From NCBI GenBank assembly GCA_035772785.1, contig JAOCPU010000021.1:124001-188000 (forward strand): DNA of 64,000 nt. Direction: 5' to 3'. The DNA comes from Phlebiopsis flavidoalba. Lineage: Eukaryota; Basidiomycota; Agaricomycetes; Polyporales; Phanerochaetaceae. The position numbers and the translations under genes are program-made. Shown here piece after piece: positions 48,483 through 59,412 of the stretch (position 1 is the stretch's first letter; every line of letters begins with the position of its first letter). Below the pieces are notes generated by a model. That model was not told where the DNA came from and searched no databases. It was given only the letters and a program-made list of their open reading frames with translations.

Positions 48483-50478
48483 GTCCCCTTCTTCCCCTCC
48501 TCCTCCTCACTATCATTCTTCCCCCCTTGTGCGTTTCCTTCCGCATATCTCGCGAGCCTTCTCGCGTGTGAGAAGGCTCTGGGACTCGACCTTCGCCTTG
48601 AGCTCTGGATTGGAACCAACACCTTGATATGGACTCTGCGGCTAGAGTCGGCAATCGCGGAAGCAAACCGCACTTGTGTCTCTAGGCGTAGAAGGTGCGG
48701 CTTGTTCATCGTCTCCTTTCGCTATCGCTAACTGACTTGCTTTCCGCATGAGGTACACTTTCGTCCCCATTCTCGGCGGTTACTTCTCCCGTATACGTTG
48801 CCGAGATATTGCCACTCTTCGCAGCTACATCTTGGGACGAACCAGTAACTCAGCGCGAGCGCGGATGAGCCGAGGGCGCGATACAATCAAGCTTTTGTCT
48901 CGCGACTCTGTAGAGAAGCAGCGTCTCTTCCTCCCGTTAAACGGCATCGCTTGTGCAAAACAGCAGCGTACCTGGTACTCCCATCTTGACTTGCCCTGGT
49001 TCTAATCAACCCCGGTTTACGGCAGCGAACAAGAAGCCACTTACCGCACATCCTCGCCCCCATCGCTTGCGGGCCCTTGCGTAGAGATCCGCCCTTGCTC
49101 GCAGATTGTACAATTCGTGTGCTCAATGCCCCTATCACACCCTCAGAGTCCATCCTGCATAACCAAGAAGCATACGCACCACATCCTATGCAACTAGTGA
49201 TTTTAGCGCGGAATTTGTGCTCTGTGCTAGTGTTTTAGGGTCCGGTCCCGGTCCTTTGACCCATTTTGCTAGGACCAGGACTGAGACGGCAGGAGCCTTA
49301 GGACCAGGACCACTATGCTCAGGACCGGACCAAGACTGCAGTCCTGGTCCTTATATGGTCCTACAGCAGTCCTGGACCGGTTCAGACTGGTCTGGGACTG
49401 CTATCAGTCCAGACTGGTCTGTGACTGGTTCAGACCAGTCTTTTCTACGATATCTCACTGTTTGCAGGCTAAAACTATGTTTTTCCTCAAAGAATTACTA
49501 TTAATACATGGATATATACATTATAACATGACAGCAGCATATGTATCAGCTATACTGACAGACAAAAGAGAGCTGGCATCATATCTTATAGCAGCTGAGT
49601 TATGTAGAAGAGTGCCCAATGGTAATACATACTATACAACATGTGACATTTGAGTTATAAAGGGCCCCAAGTCACCTGAAGGGAGGTTTTTCTATCTGGG
49701 AAAGCTAGTTATGCCATGTTATAAGTGGTTACAGGTAGCTGAATGAGGACCAGTCCGTGACTGGTCTAGGACCAGTCTTGCCGGTCCTAGTCAATCAGCA
49801 CATTAGCCAGGACCAGGACTTAGGACTGTGACCAGACCACCTTGGACCAGGACTGGCAAGCGGTCCTAGGCAGTCCAGTCTCAGTCCGAGTCCCGGTCCT
49901 AAGGTGGTCCTGAGACCAGACCCTAAAAACACTCTGTGCAAGCTTTTGCTTGTCGGGCGACGCAGAGATAGCTTCAGTCGCGTGTCTCTACTGGCGTGGT
50001 TAGTGGTACGGGCTGAGCAGTGTGGGACACACATACTCATGCTTGTTTGTACAGGTAATTGCCCCAGAGGTTTTGTTTTCAAAGCCTGTACGTAGCTCAG
50101 CGATGCTTCAACGGCGCGCCACACTTCGTACCTCTCAGTGCCACAGCTAGACTCATCAATCCCCGTATTCGCCGACCCCCGAGCCAACCCAAGACCGCGT
50201 CGATGTCCAACAGCCACGAGTATTCATTCCTCTCATCAGAGCTCTTCGATGTCACTTTCTCATCCGGAAGAGTACTGAAGCCCTGGTCAGCTTCACGTAC
50301 GCGAGGATTCACTTAGGCCATCCCTACCTTTCCGCATCACGCGCTCGACGCTCCTCACATGTGCCCTTGTTGTCTCCGGCGGGTCTGTCGGGCTGGGGAG
50401 CTGCTCATTTATCATACAAGCATTGACCCTCGTGCCTATCGGCGGGGTTGGTTGAGCCAGAGGTGGAGTTTGGTCCAT
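48430..50478 (-). pseudogene. Family B gene, copy B3, split by a MITE
   Basis: The start MDQTPPLAQPTP (ATG at 50476-50478) resembles the B4 start MALDQADPG. Then come protein-like frames with LPVQTSMSMCVPHCSA (about 50040-50070; B2 equivalent LPVQPRMSMC). A hAT-type MITE (49228-49931) interrupts the gene, and after it TNCTICEQGRISTQGP-like sequence (about 49080-49115) matches B4's GTLCEQERISERG. The next exon, DVAAKSGNISATYTGEVTAE then SVPHAESKSVSDSE (about 48735-48870), is the Ser/Glu-rich region. The canonical C-terminus (KRMWVEE type) is not seen, and repeats replace it at about 48.07-48.48 kb. It is clearly inactive. Head-to-head with D5. Confidence 0.55.
49228..49931. mobile_element. hAT-type MITE, 704 bp, inside B3
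   Basis: Starts TAGTGTTTTAGGGTC and ends GACCCTAAAAACA, which is inverted with small gaps. Perfect 8-bp TSD CTCTGTGC (49220-49227 and 49932-49939). Both halves are saturated with GGACC/GGTCC and CAGTCC/GGACTG motifs in both orientations. The AT-richer centre (about 49450-49740) has no transposase. It lies within family B copy B3, between the MSMC region and the CEQ exon. Confidence 0.88.
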
Positions 50479-50654
50479 TGCTGTGGCCTTCGCGCGAGGT
50501 CGAGCGTCGACGCGAGGGAATGAAAGGCGATGGGCCGGATATACTGTGTTCACTGGCCCGGTTCTTGGCCAAAGGGTCGAAGAATATTGCGACGCGAAAG
50601 AAAGTGGGGTAAGGTGCGTGGAGATGGTTGGTGGTAGAAACGAACCTGAATGAA

Positions 50655-50721
50655 TGCGTCGCAGGATGGGTGAGCGCCGAAACGTGGCGGTGCGAACCTT
50701 ACGCTCTGTGCCTTTGTGCTC
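50655..50721 (-). promoter_or_regulatory. Conserved B-upstream block, copy 3
   Basis: GTCGCAGGATGGGTGAGCGC, AACGTGGCGGTGCGAA and GTGCCTTTGTGCTC (50708-50721), about 230 bp before the B3 ATG. Confidence 0.55.
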
Positions 50722-51610
50722 CTCGTGTCGCAGCTCCCACGGTAGGCAGCCCAGAATGGTCAATGCGCACATTTGCTAACGCCATATAGCCAGTTCTTAG
50801 GTACCAACGAGGGATAAGACTGAAAGTATGGACATATTTTCCGCCCGTCCTTTGGCGTCTTTGCTAGCCCGGACCGGCTCATCGCTATCTACAAGCGGAT
50901 GCCATAGAGTGTGACCACACCTCAGTCATGTGAATAGAATCAGCATCCTGCTAAATCTAAATTTTACATGTTTATGACTAATTGCGCTTTCAGATGCTAA
51001 CCAGAAATCAGCCAACGCGTCATTCAAACGTTCAAGTGTAGTCCTGTGACCACCGTGCGGAGGGGTTCTCGGCGGTGGTCTCGGGGGCACGGTGTTTGCA
51101 TTGTACTCCCCCAGCAGCGGCGAGCATGCAAACACAATTCCTATATCTGGTGAGGCGAACGTGCTGTTTTCTATCCACGCGGCCGTCCACACAACTAACT
51201 CGAAGCCGTCTAGCGACAGTTGAGACGATGTTCGCGGAGAGTCGCAGAGCTCCAAGTCTGGCCATCCGTTCGCACGTCCCAGGCACACAAACTCTGCGCG
51301 AACGATCATTGACTGATTGCACCTGAGCAGAGAGATCTGGATAAGTTTGATTTCTGTCAAGCTCGACTCTCGGGCCGTATTGTAAGTGCAGCCACGCCAA
51401 TTCAATATCATCGTACTTCATATCTTCCGACGCAAGATAGGAAAGTCCCGCCATTCAAACATGCTACACTAACCATCTAGTATACGCGCCACGAAAACTT
51501 GAAAAACCTTTCAACAGAGATGGCTCGGGCTACTCGCCAACGATACCATCGTGTCTCGGGCTCAACCCCTGCTGAGTCCCAAACCATCAGGAGCACTGGG
51601 CCATAGGCCA
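50722..51610. other. Divergent intergenic region B3-D5
   Basis: Minus frames 50926-51411 and 51032-51454 overlap each other and show no domain. No repeat seen. Confidence 0.4.
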
Positions 51611-51617
51611 TATAACA
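51611..51617 (+). promoter_or_regulatory. TATA-like box of D5
   Basis: TATAACA, 54 bp before ATG 51665. Weaker than in D3, D4 and D6, but at the same distance. Confidence 0.45.
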
Positions 51618-51664
51618 TACTGCGGTGGGGCCCTATCCAGACAATAATCAAGCGGGTTTTGAGC

Positions 51665-53392
51665 ATGTCCACGCTTCAATATAGCCCACAAATTGTGCAC
51701 CGCCTTCTTCAATATGTAAGTAAGCCCCCCACACTTCGTTTCGGCCATCTGCTTACACTATGACGTTTGTGTAACAGTTTGACCGGGGTCTACATCGGCT
51801 ACTCGACAGGAGGTAGGAAGACGGACTTCCAGCCTTCATGCCTTATTAACTTGAGCGATGCTATTTTCACAGTCCTAGCCGTTTTATGAATATTTGATGT
51901 TTACGTTCGACCAGGAGGTGGTCGGGGCTGGAAACGAGGCTGGGCGGCGTCGTCCGTTCTTCTCCTCATTTACCGTTCGAGGATGGGTTATGGTCGCAAA
52001 TTCGGTCATATACATGATTCCAGTGCTACCAGGCACCGTAGTAGTGGTACGTACCCGCATCTTCGCCGATCGGTTTAGGCTGCGCTGACATATGTGTGTT
52101 CGCAGGGGTGAGCGTATTGCGTCTTCTTGATGGCCACATGCCAGCTGTACTCAACCAGGACTCTGACAGCTGCACAAGGATTCCGATCGTCATCTCGTCG
52201 CCTTGCAAGCACTCAAACTCGGTAGCTCTTCCTATGCTCGCATTTGGCATCACTACTAATAATCAAAAGTATAGCTATCGGTGTTAGTGTTCTCGATATT
52301 GCGAGTATATGCTATATGGCGCTCACAGCAAGTATCGTTATATTTTCGCCGTCGCCATTTTCTTGCCGGGAATATCACCTGTATGTATCCAGTATAAAGT
52401 GCGCGTAGGGGGGGGCGCGTGCCTTTAGCCTTACGCTTCTTCAACTGCTGATGTGAGAGCTTCTTTTGGCATAGCTGTCGGTCACCTTCACGAGTTTATG
52501 GTTATGAAACTGATCCGAATGCCCTTTGCGCGAAAAGGACATCAACATTTCACTGGATGAATATATCGCCTGTGAGTAGTAACGGGGGCGTTAAGACAGC
52601 CAGCATCTAGTACCAAAGCACTGATATTTATTGGTTCTTATACAGATGTAAGTGAACTCCTCCTTTTCCACATGCAGACGTTCTTACCAGCGTGGAAGTG
52701 ACGATTGTGGATCGGACATGTGTCATTGCAACCGACACTCTGACTCTGATCAATCTGGTACTTACCCTGGCCAAGACGTTTAGCCAATGGAGAGAGTCTA
52801 GAACCCTGGGGTGTGGCAACTGTCTTTGACCACTTGCCTCCTCCGCGACGGTGAATCCCTATCATCGAAGTCCCTGAACGTCACGTACTCATTCAAATAC
52901 CACAGGGACTAAATATTTCGTGTAATCTATGTCATCGCATTCGTATTGTGAGGTAGCTAACGCCGGAATGCCATTGCGCAGGGTGCTACTTCTGGCAAAT
53001 ATTTTCCGAATCGTGGAGGGAACATCTGGGCTGGTAATTTCTGTGTCAGTTTCTCCACGCGGCGTTCGATGTCCTGAAATTTCTACCAGGATATCATATG
53101 GATAAGCCCCTTTTTAAACACAGATGGTTCGTAAAGCCGTTTTACGAGCCTTCGACTCCCTATTGACTCCGCTCGATTGCAGCCCTCGATCCTTGTTAAC
53201 CGGTTCATGTTGAACCTGCGCCAAATGAACAACTCGCCGGGCCACGACACTGTCACCAACTCGCACCAATTGTCCCAGGTTTCGCACTCCAAGGTTTGCG
53301 TTATGGCAACATCGGCGAGTCACTGGATTACTCCCAAGCGGCTGATAACGATGAAATCGAAGAGGGTACCGAGGGGGCCACCCGGAGCTAGG
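51665..53392 (+). pseudogene. DUF6533 membrane-protein gene, copy D5, decayed
   Basis: Exon 1 is MSTLQYSPQIVHRLLQY followed by GTAAGT. The core exon (about 51885-52045) has FTFDQEVVGA, then a frameshift inside the VWKRGWAASSVLLL block. LVFSILRVYAIWRS is at about 52290-52330. The third-helix exon TCVIATDTLTLINLVLTLAK plus FSQWRES is at about 52710-52800, with a shift just before the CLLRDG end. The C-terminal exon has ILVNRFMLNLRQMNNSPGHD (about 53190-53250), then another frameshift by the GNIGESLDYSQ block (about 53305-53345). Exon order is conserved. At least three frameshifts make it a pseudogene. Confidence 0.75.
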
Positions 53393-53775
53393 CGCATTGG
53401 GTGCTGGGACGGACGTTTTTGGCATGCAAGAGGAAGGAGACAGCGGCAGACAAACATGAGCTGCCATGATAGCACGCTCGATAGAAAGGTAGCAGGATCT
53501 TATATGTGAACATTTATTTATTCAGTATTATTTTCACATATTCGACACCGACGAACGACGGCTTCGCCGGAAGAGTGATATTCGTCAAGGCGGGCGAGTG
53601 AAATCGGTATTGAACTCTACAACCACGAGGAGCTATTGCAGAATGCACTTCGAAGAAAAGAAAACCGTGAGCCATGAAACTTTCAGTATATGACGCGAAT
53701 CGCATATCTGACCGTGTGCTCGAGTTGTGTTGGGCACGATGATAGTCAGGGAAGAGCCACGTCGCGCCTCTTTGA

Positions 53776-53860
53776 TGGCGGCATTGCTTAAATGGGAATT
53801 GATGCGCTGGCACATCATCACAACCCGGCATTATCCGAGACCCTCGGGACGCCCGAGTGG
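53776..53860. repeat. Unit-boundary block R4
   Basis: GGCGGCATTGCTTAAATGGG, AATTGATGCGC and CCGAGACCCTCGGGACGCCC. The most diverged boundary block. Confidence 0.4.
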
Positions 53861-53868
53861 GCCAGAAT

Positions 53869-54414
53869 GTCGGATCGACTGAACAAGAGGGCTCATGAGC
53901 CCGGCTCAGAGCCTTCAGCCGCTGGACCACATCAGAGCGCCCGCGGGCCACAACGAGATGCGTGAGGCCACACGCATGAGAGCCCAGAGGCGCAATGACC
54001 ACCTGTGTGAAGAAATCAAGGCCACAAGTCAACAGGGCTTATACTCTACTTATCGCTGTTACTAAATGACATCAACCTCAAGATGCACTACATAGTGCAT
54101 CGCGACCTACTTGGTTTGAATGTAGGTAAGTTGACACCTAAACCAGTCCGAGTCTGCAAAGCATTCAGATTCGTGCAAGTGCAAGTATGCACATTGCATG
54201 AGGGTCGAAACGTCCCTCTGAGATAGGCAGAAATTTACCAGAAACCGTAGTTGGTAAGGAAGCCCAAAATGACTACTCTCAATAAGGTAAACGATCTATG
54301 TGGCCTTCACGATGGCTCGCAGGTTTTGGCGCTCGGGAGGGCTCGTGGGAGGGGCTCATGGGTGAGGGCTCTGAGAGCCGGGCTCTGAGCCCTCTTGGTT
54401 CAGTCGATTCCGAC
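53869..54414. mobile_element. Inverted-repeat element, candidate MITE, about 546 bp
   Basis: Left arm 53869-53913 (GTCGGATCGACTGAAC...GGCTCAGAGCC) and right arm 54367-54414 are inverted copies differing by a few short indels. The arms contain GGGCTC/GAGCCC dyads. The interior has no gene. No TSD was identified, so a TIR element is likely but not proven. Confidence 0.5.
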
Positions 54415-54801
54415 GCTCTCGAGTGGGCGGTGAGAGCACACCAACGACCACCCAGCCTACTCGGTTACCACGCTCAGACTTCTTCTGTTCCACGCAGCAG
54501 CTGGCGGGGAGGCAGAATAATGATACAGTACACTCGAGCTATCTGCAACGTTCCTCACTGCATCGCTAGTTGTGGTATTTACAAGCTCTTGCGAGGTCGC
54601 TGAGTCGGGAGATGTCCCCTTCAAACTCTCAAGAGAACACTGGTGAGTCCCCAGCTTGTTTGATGCAATCAGAGTTACACAAACGGTAGAAAAGGCTGAA
54701 TATACATTGATAGACTGAAATGTAAACACAAATGAGACATTTGCAAATCCTTGGTAGCAATGCAGTCTGACGCGGACTTAGTACTCCATACTCCGACGCT
54801 T

Positions 54802-56222
54802 CTACCTTTTCCTACTCGCCCGAGGGTCTCGACGGCTACGCATGCGAATTCTTCGGAGAACTTCGCGGTCGCGGTCGGGCTCGTCCCTCATCTCGATTCG
54901 GGCTTTCCGCATATAATTTCTGATGGCCTCACGCTCGAGTCTCGCTTTGGCGACTGGGTCGGTTGCAGGGAGGTGTACGCTCTCAGCTACGCTCTCTTTC
55001 TAACGACTCGTCGCAGGAGATAGCCTGAATTTCGTCGCCTCGAGGCCCTTCTGATGCGATCTCCTGCTTGCCCCGCCCTCCCGCTTTTGGCCTCGATGAA
55101 ATTTTGCTCGCCTTGGCTACCTCTGCGAAACGTCAACGCGCGCCACTTGAAAGCGAAGAACTTGAGGACGTACTGCGTATGCCCCTCCATCTCCATCCCG
55201 GATCCCCGCTCAGAAATCCGCTCTTGCTCGCACAACGTGCCAGCTCGCGTGATCGACGCCACTGGCGTATCTTCAGTATACATTCTCGCAAATACATGAA
55301 TACATACACGCACAACTTCTCATACAGACGCTCGCAGAACGTGTAGAGATTCTTCAACCTCGGGGCTAGCATCACCTCCAGCAAACAGCTCCTTCGAATG
55401 AAGAAAATCTCGTACAAACGAGTATGTGATCACCCCGCGAATTGTGGCATTCTTGGGCTTATTTGGCAACCTAGAAATACATCGATATGAAGACCGGCAA
55501 GAGGGAATGAGGACATACTTGGTGCGAATGCACGCGATCAGTGCGCGTATGCGGGGGATGGCACGCCTGTCGAGAGACAAAGCGTTGGTGGGCGTAGCAG
55601 GGGTTGCCGTCGCCAATTCTCCGGCAGGAGCGGCAGGGTTGAGCGCGATGTTTGCGGTCGACTCTGCACGCTTCCTGTTGGCCGACACGATAACGCCTTC
55701 GGTAGCCATCCTTCGAGCAAGGTTAGTGGCCCGGTCGGTTAGTTCAGGACGCACGTACTCATGATCTGGATTGTAGAATTCCGGCACCGAGTCCTCTTGT
55801 GCTGGCCTGCCAACGAGCTCAGCAATCCCTCTAAGACGCGCAAGTCACCCTATATACCTCTCGTGCAAGCCACTCTCTGCATCAATGCGCTTCCCCTTCT
55901 CCAACTTTTGAACCAGTCTCAATATCACGTTCGACTGCCAATGGCCGCAATATCTCGTCATTCGCTTCGCCACCCGCTTCGATCGCGTTATGGCTAGGTT
56001 GTACTCGTTGAAACACTCTCCGCTTAACTTTGTACACGCGAAGCAAGGCTTAGGCCACACGTACCATTCCTTGTCACATCCTCGACGCTCTACACAGCGA
56101 TCATTCGCCTCGATTGAGGACTCCATCTGAACGTCCTGCTCATCGGCTACACTGTTAGTCGGCTTACCCGCTGTGCCGAGCGGCGCGGTCAGGTAACCAG
56201 GGTCAGCTTGATCCAAGGCCAT
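54802..56222 (-). CDS. Family B gene, copy B4, best preserved (function unknown)
   Basis: ATG 56220-56222 (MALDQADPGYLTAPLG). Exon 1 frame: CVERRGCDKEWYVWPKPCFA, then CTKLSGECFNEYNLAITRSK and MTRYCGHWQSNVILRLVQKL. Four to six Cys in this region could bind a metal. The frame meets one in-frame TGA (55845-55847), then continues in the same frame (LARLRGIAELVGRPAQED, EFYNPDHEYVRPELTDRATN, IRALIACIRTKYVLIPSC) to 55320. Later exons carry TLCEQERISERGSGMEMEG (about 55190-55250), an intron starting GTACGT and ending TTCGCAG, a Lys/Glu/Ser-rich exon, and a basic end VAKARLEREAIRNYMRKARI then EPDRDREVLRRIRMRSRR, stop 54802-54804. The TGA could be a CGA-to-TGA mutation; the alternative, a 27-nt GT-AG intron, is too short to be usual. 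The basic tail suggests a nucleic-acid or nuclear role, but that is only inference. Confidence 0.6.
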
Positions 56223-56399
56223 GGTGGCCGACGTGAGCGAGTGGAAATCGGAGAGAGGGGGAGGGGGATTAAGAGGAGGAAGCGGGAAAACGGTGAGTGA
56301 CGATTAAGGTTCCTCCGCTTGCACGTTGCGGGACTTTGAGTGCCAGGATGTTTTGCGTAGTGGCGATGGTGCTGGTTATAGCCAAGAGGAACCTCGGGG

Positions 56400-56466
56400 T
56401 GCGCGCGCATGATATAGGACGCGCCCAAACATGGCGTGCGAATTTCGCTCTCGCGCCTTTGTACTC
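56400..56466 (-). promoter_or_regulatory. Conserved B-upstream block, copy 4
   Basis: GTGCGCGCGCATGATA, ATGGCGTGCGAATTTCGCTC and GCGCCTTTGTACTC (56453-56466), about 230 bp before the B4 ATG. Confidence 0.55.
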
Positions 56467-56478
56467 GCCGGCTCTACT

Positions 56479-56576
56479 CAGCGTTTTCTGCTCTGCGGAT
56501 CTTTGCAGTGTGGCGCTATTGGTATTCGATCTCGATTGTCATTCTATTGTTGGGGGTTGGTCCATTCTCTCCCCTA
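56479..56576 (+). pseudogene. DUF6533 single-exon fragment
   Basis: Reads AFSALRIFAVWRYWYSISIV then ILLLGVGPFSP, matching the second-helix exon of D3, D4 and D6 (AFSALRVFAV...ILLLG). It has no neighbouring DUF6533 exons and starts 13 bp after the conserved B4-upstream block. This implies a deletion or recombination joined a DUF6533 exon to the B promoter region. Confidence 0.75.
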
Positions 56577-57650
56577 GGTGTGCGCATACACCCTATCGCG
56601 GGGCGCAAACCAGCGCTGTGTCTTTTCGCCATCAAATGGACGTTACATGAAAGCGGTGTACCCTACGACACACTCGACGTCACGTGCGGGCACGTGGCTG
56701 TCGACTTGTTGGCCCATTAGGTTCAAGCCCCAAAACAAGAAACCAACGCAGCACCCCCTTCCCGTTTCGTCGCGGAACTCCTTCACCCGCTCGCACATAA
56801 AGCAAGCCTCTTGCTCAAATAAAGTGCTTCCAATACTCTTGATAAGCGTAAAAGATGCTCAAATTCTTATTTTACACCGTGCTCTACCTCCCTGAGAGTG
56901 TGGACACGCGGATCAGCGCGTCCTCCCTAACACCTTTGTAGGATACGGGCATTCATGTAGGGGGTTACGAGGCACACACAGACTGTACGTCTTACAATGT
57001 GAAATCATTTTCCGGCAAAGATTTGTTGGCCTAACAACACAGAGTACGGTGTAGACGCGAGGATGTTCGAGACAGTACTGAATGGTGTGTACATATCCTT
57101 TCCGTGATGCAGCAATAACAGAGTTGATGCTGAATCAAACGTGGGTATGGGCAAGGAGACGACAGACTCACAGCAGGTAACACACGGTTTTGAAATTGGA
57201 AAGTCAACTGTCCGCCTTTCTGATAGCCAGGAACCATCTTTACTGCTACGCTCTGCAACAGCTCACTCGCGATCGGGATTTTCATTTGAGCCATAATACT
57301 AGCTTGAAGCGCAGGAATACTTGTGCGTATACGAGTAGTAAGCGAAGGAAATGTAACCACAATCTATGTCAGTTTTCGAACCCTATTGGCGGTGGCGCAG
57401 CCTTATGGTGATTGTCCAGCGTGGAAACGGGGATTTCCTCAACAGTTTGATGTGATACGTCGAGGCACGGTTTGGTATAAAGCGTTAATTGCCTGGTCTT
57501 TCTATGAATATTTTTGTTGAAAAGTCGGAACGGTCGAGGTATGCAATTATTGCTCCTGCCTATGGAGAATCAAAGCATCTGACTACCGTCGCCTAGGATC
57601 ATATATACACCTCACTCAGTGGAGTACTGTGGTACCACTACGCGAGGCAC
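56577..57650. other. Divergent intergenic region B4-D6
   Basis: Short unrecognised frames only (57031-57360 -, 57190-57411 +). Confidence 0.4.
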
Positions 57651-57659
57651 TATATATAG
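57651..57659 (+). promoter_or_regulatory. TATA box of D6
   Basis: TATATATAG, 53 bp before ATG 57712. Confidence 0.65.
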
Positions 57660-57711
57660 TACGGGGGTATCTAGAGAGATACGACCCACCCAACGCAGCA
57701 TATATTCAACC

Positions 57712-59412
57712 ATGGCCTCGACGCAAGATGAATTCACGCAACTTGCTTCGCAAATGTACGAACATTCTGCTTCATTTTATACATTTCTTCAGTACTCACA
57801 CACTGGGAATAGTCAACTCGCGTTATATATCCAAATGGGAAGTGGAGGTAATGCTATTCAACATAAATTAACACGATGAGCACTGAATCCATTCTCACTA
57901 AAGCACTGGTGCTCTATGAATACATAATTACGCTTGACCAGGAGGTTGTGGCGGTATGGAAACGGAAGTGGTCAGCGTCATCCGTTCTGCTAATCTCAGT
58001 ACGATGGGTGGTGGTGTTGGGCTCGTTGCTCGGGTTTCTGCCACTATCAATGCCTATCGTAGGTGCTATACTCAACGTCTTGCTGAGCACGCTGATAACC
58101 TCCGCACAGATGTGTGTATCATTTCACTCTGAGACGCATATCATCAAATAAAGCGCCACATCTCTAGCTGTACATTCTTGAATTTTTGCAAGCCTTATAT
58201 TAAACCTCGTTGGGATTGCACAGGTTGCAGGTACGCCAAGAGCAGCTCAGGTAATCGATGGCCTGGACAGCCTGTCTTCTTAGCGTTTTCTGCACTACGT
58301 GGTTCTTTGCAGTATGGCATACAAGCGCATACCGGTATTGGCTTTCAATAGCAATCCTCCTCTTGGGGCTCGTTCCTTTTGCAACAAATATAGTTGGTTT
58401 TTTTTTGGGATCGTTTATCAGCGTCTAATCTTTCCATGCAGCTCCTGGGCGTTGAGACGGTTACCACATATGATCCAGACCCAGTCCCCAACTGTCAATC
58501 AATAATCAACCTCTCATCGGGAAGCTTTGATTCGTGAGCAGTAGTTTTATGAAGCATAAACATCGTTTGCGGCATTTTGATGGATCTTAGGATTTTTTGT
58601 GAGTAAACAAGCTCTTTTGTCAGACAGAGCAAAAGCTGAAAAGCTCACGATCATTAAAGTGCTCATTATCACCCGTACATGCTTGATCGTAGCCGATCTT
58701 CTTACCCTAGTTCTGACGCTGATGAAAAACATTGCAACAATGGGTAGAGTCCAGGAAGCTGGGGTTAAGACTTTCTTTGACCACTTGCCTGATACGCGAT
58801 GGTAGTATCTGCAATAACTCCGCTTCGATGTTGTACACTGATTATTGTCTGTCTGTTTAATTAGGGACCATATATTTCAGGTAAGGCCAGAAGCTCGCTC
58901 TCAAAGATCTAGGTCATCATTATATCTGGGTACTTGCCAGTGTTCTACTTGCACTTAATGTTGTCCAGATCGTAGAGGACTTCTCAAACATTGAGGTAAC
59001 GTCTTCCATGACTGTTGTTCATCGTCACTAATTCTACGTGATACCACAGAATCTAAATGTCATGACCACATTTATTGTAACAGCGGTTCGCGAATTCTGT
59101 CCCTAGATTGGAATGAGGCACTCTACTTACTTCGTCATTTCTCAGTCTCCGATCCTTGTCAGCCGATTCTTGCTGAACCTGCGCCACATCGATAATTCGA
59201 CCAGTTTTGAAAACCATCCACAAACCCACAGCGGATGTCCCGGATCGGCACCCTGAGGTTCGCGTTAGGCTAATATCGGCGAGTCCCTGGATCATTCTCC
59301 AGCCGCATACGAGGACGCCGTTGTAGACGCAGTGGAAGAGGATGTTGACATGATGATGACATCGACGTGCAAACAAAAGGCGTGGATAGTGCAAGCGACG
59401 TAGTTTCAGTTG
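57712..59412 (+). pseudogene. DUF6533 membrane-protein gene, copy D6, lightly decayed
   Basis: Exon 1 is MASTQDEFTQLASQM. The core exon is intact (about 57891-58065): ALVLYEYIITLDQEVVAVWK then RKWSASSVLLISVRWVVVLG. The second-helix exon (about 58280-58395) has a one-base shift between FSALR and FAVWHTSAYRYWLSIAILLL. The loop exon has LLGVETVTTYDPDPVPNC and LSSGSFDS (about 58441-58533). The third-helix exon ITRTCLIVADLLTLVLTLMK is at about 58666-58730, followed by a shift before CLIRDG. Later come TIYF, LLALNVVQIVEDFS (about 58945-58990) and the C-terminal exon ILVSRFLLNLRHIDNST (about 59150-59205). After it a single inserted base breaks the ALGNIGESLDHS block (about 59262-59295). Three single-base lesions; otherwise full length. 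Confidence 0.75.

Larger units (their letters stand above)
53393..54801. other. Spacer D5-B4 with R4 and an inverted repeat
   Basis: A minus frame 53514-54032 (172 codons) is unrecognised and overlaps R4 and the left arm of an inverted repeat, so it is probably not a gene. Confidence 0.4.

Noticed and set aside
49228..49931. Tandem-repeat satellite of GGACC/GGTCC
   Set aside because: The TIRs and the exact 8-bp TSD show a transposable element with subterminal repeats, not a satellite.
53514..54032. 172-codon minus-strand ORF
   Set aside because: It runs through boundary block R4 and one arm of an inverted repeat, and has no counterpart after other D genes.
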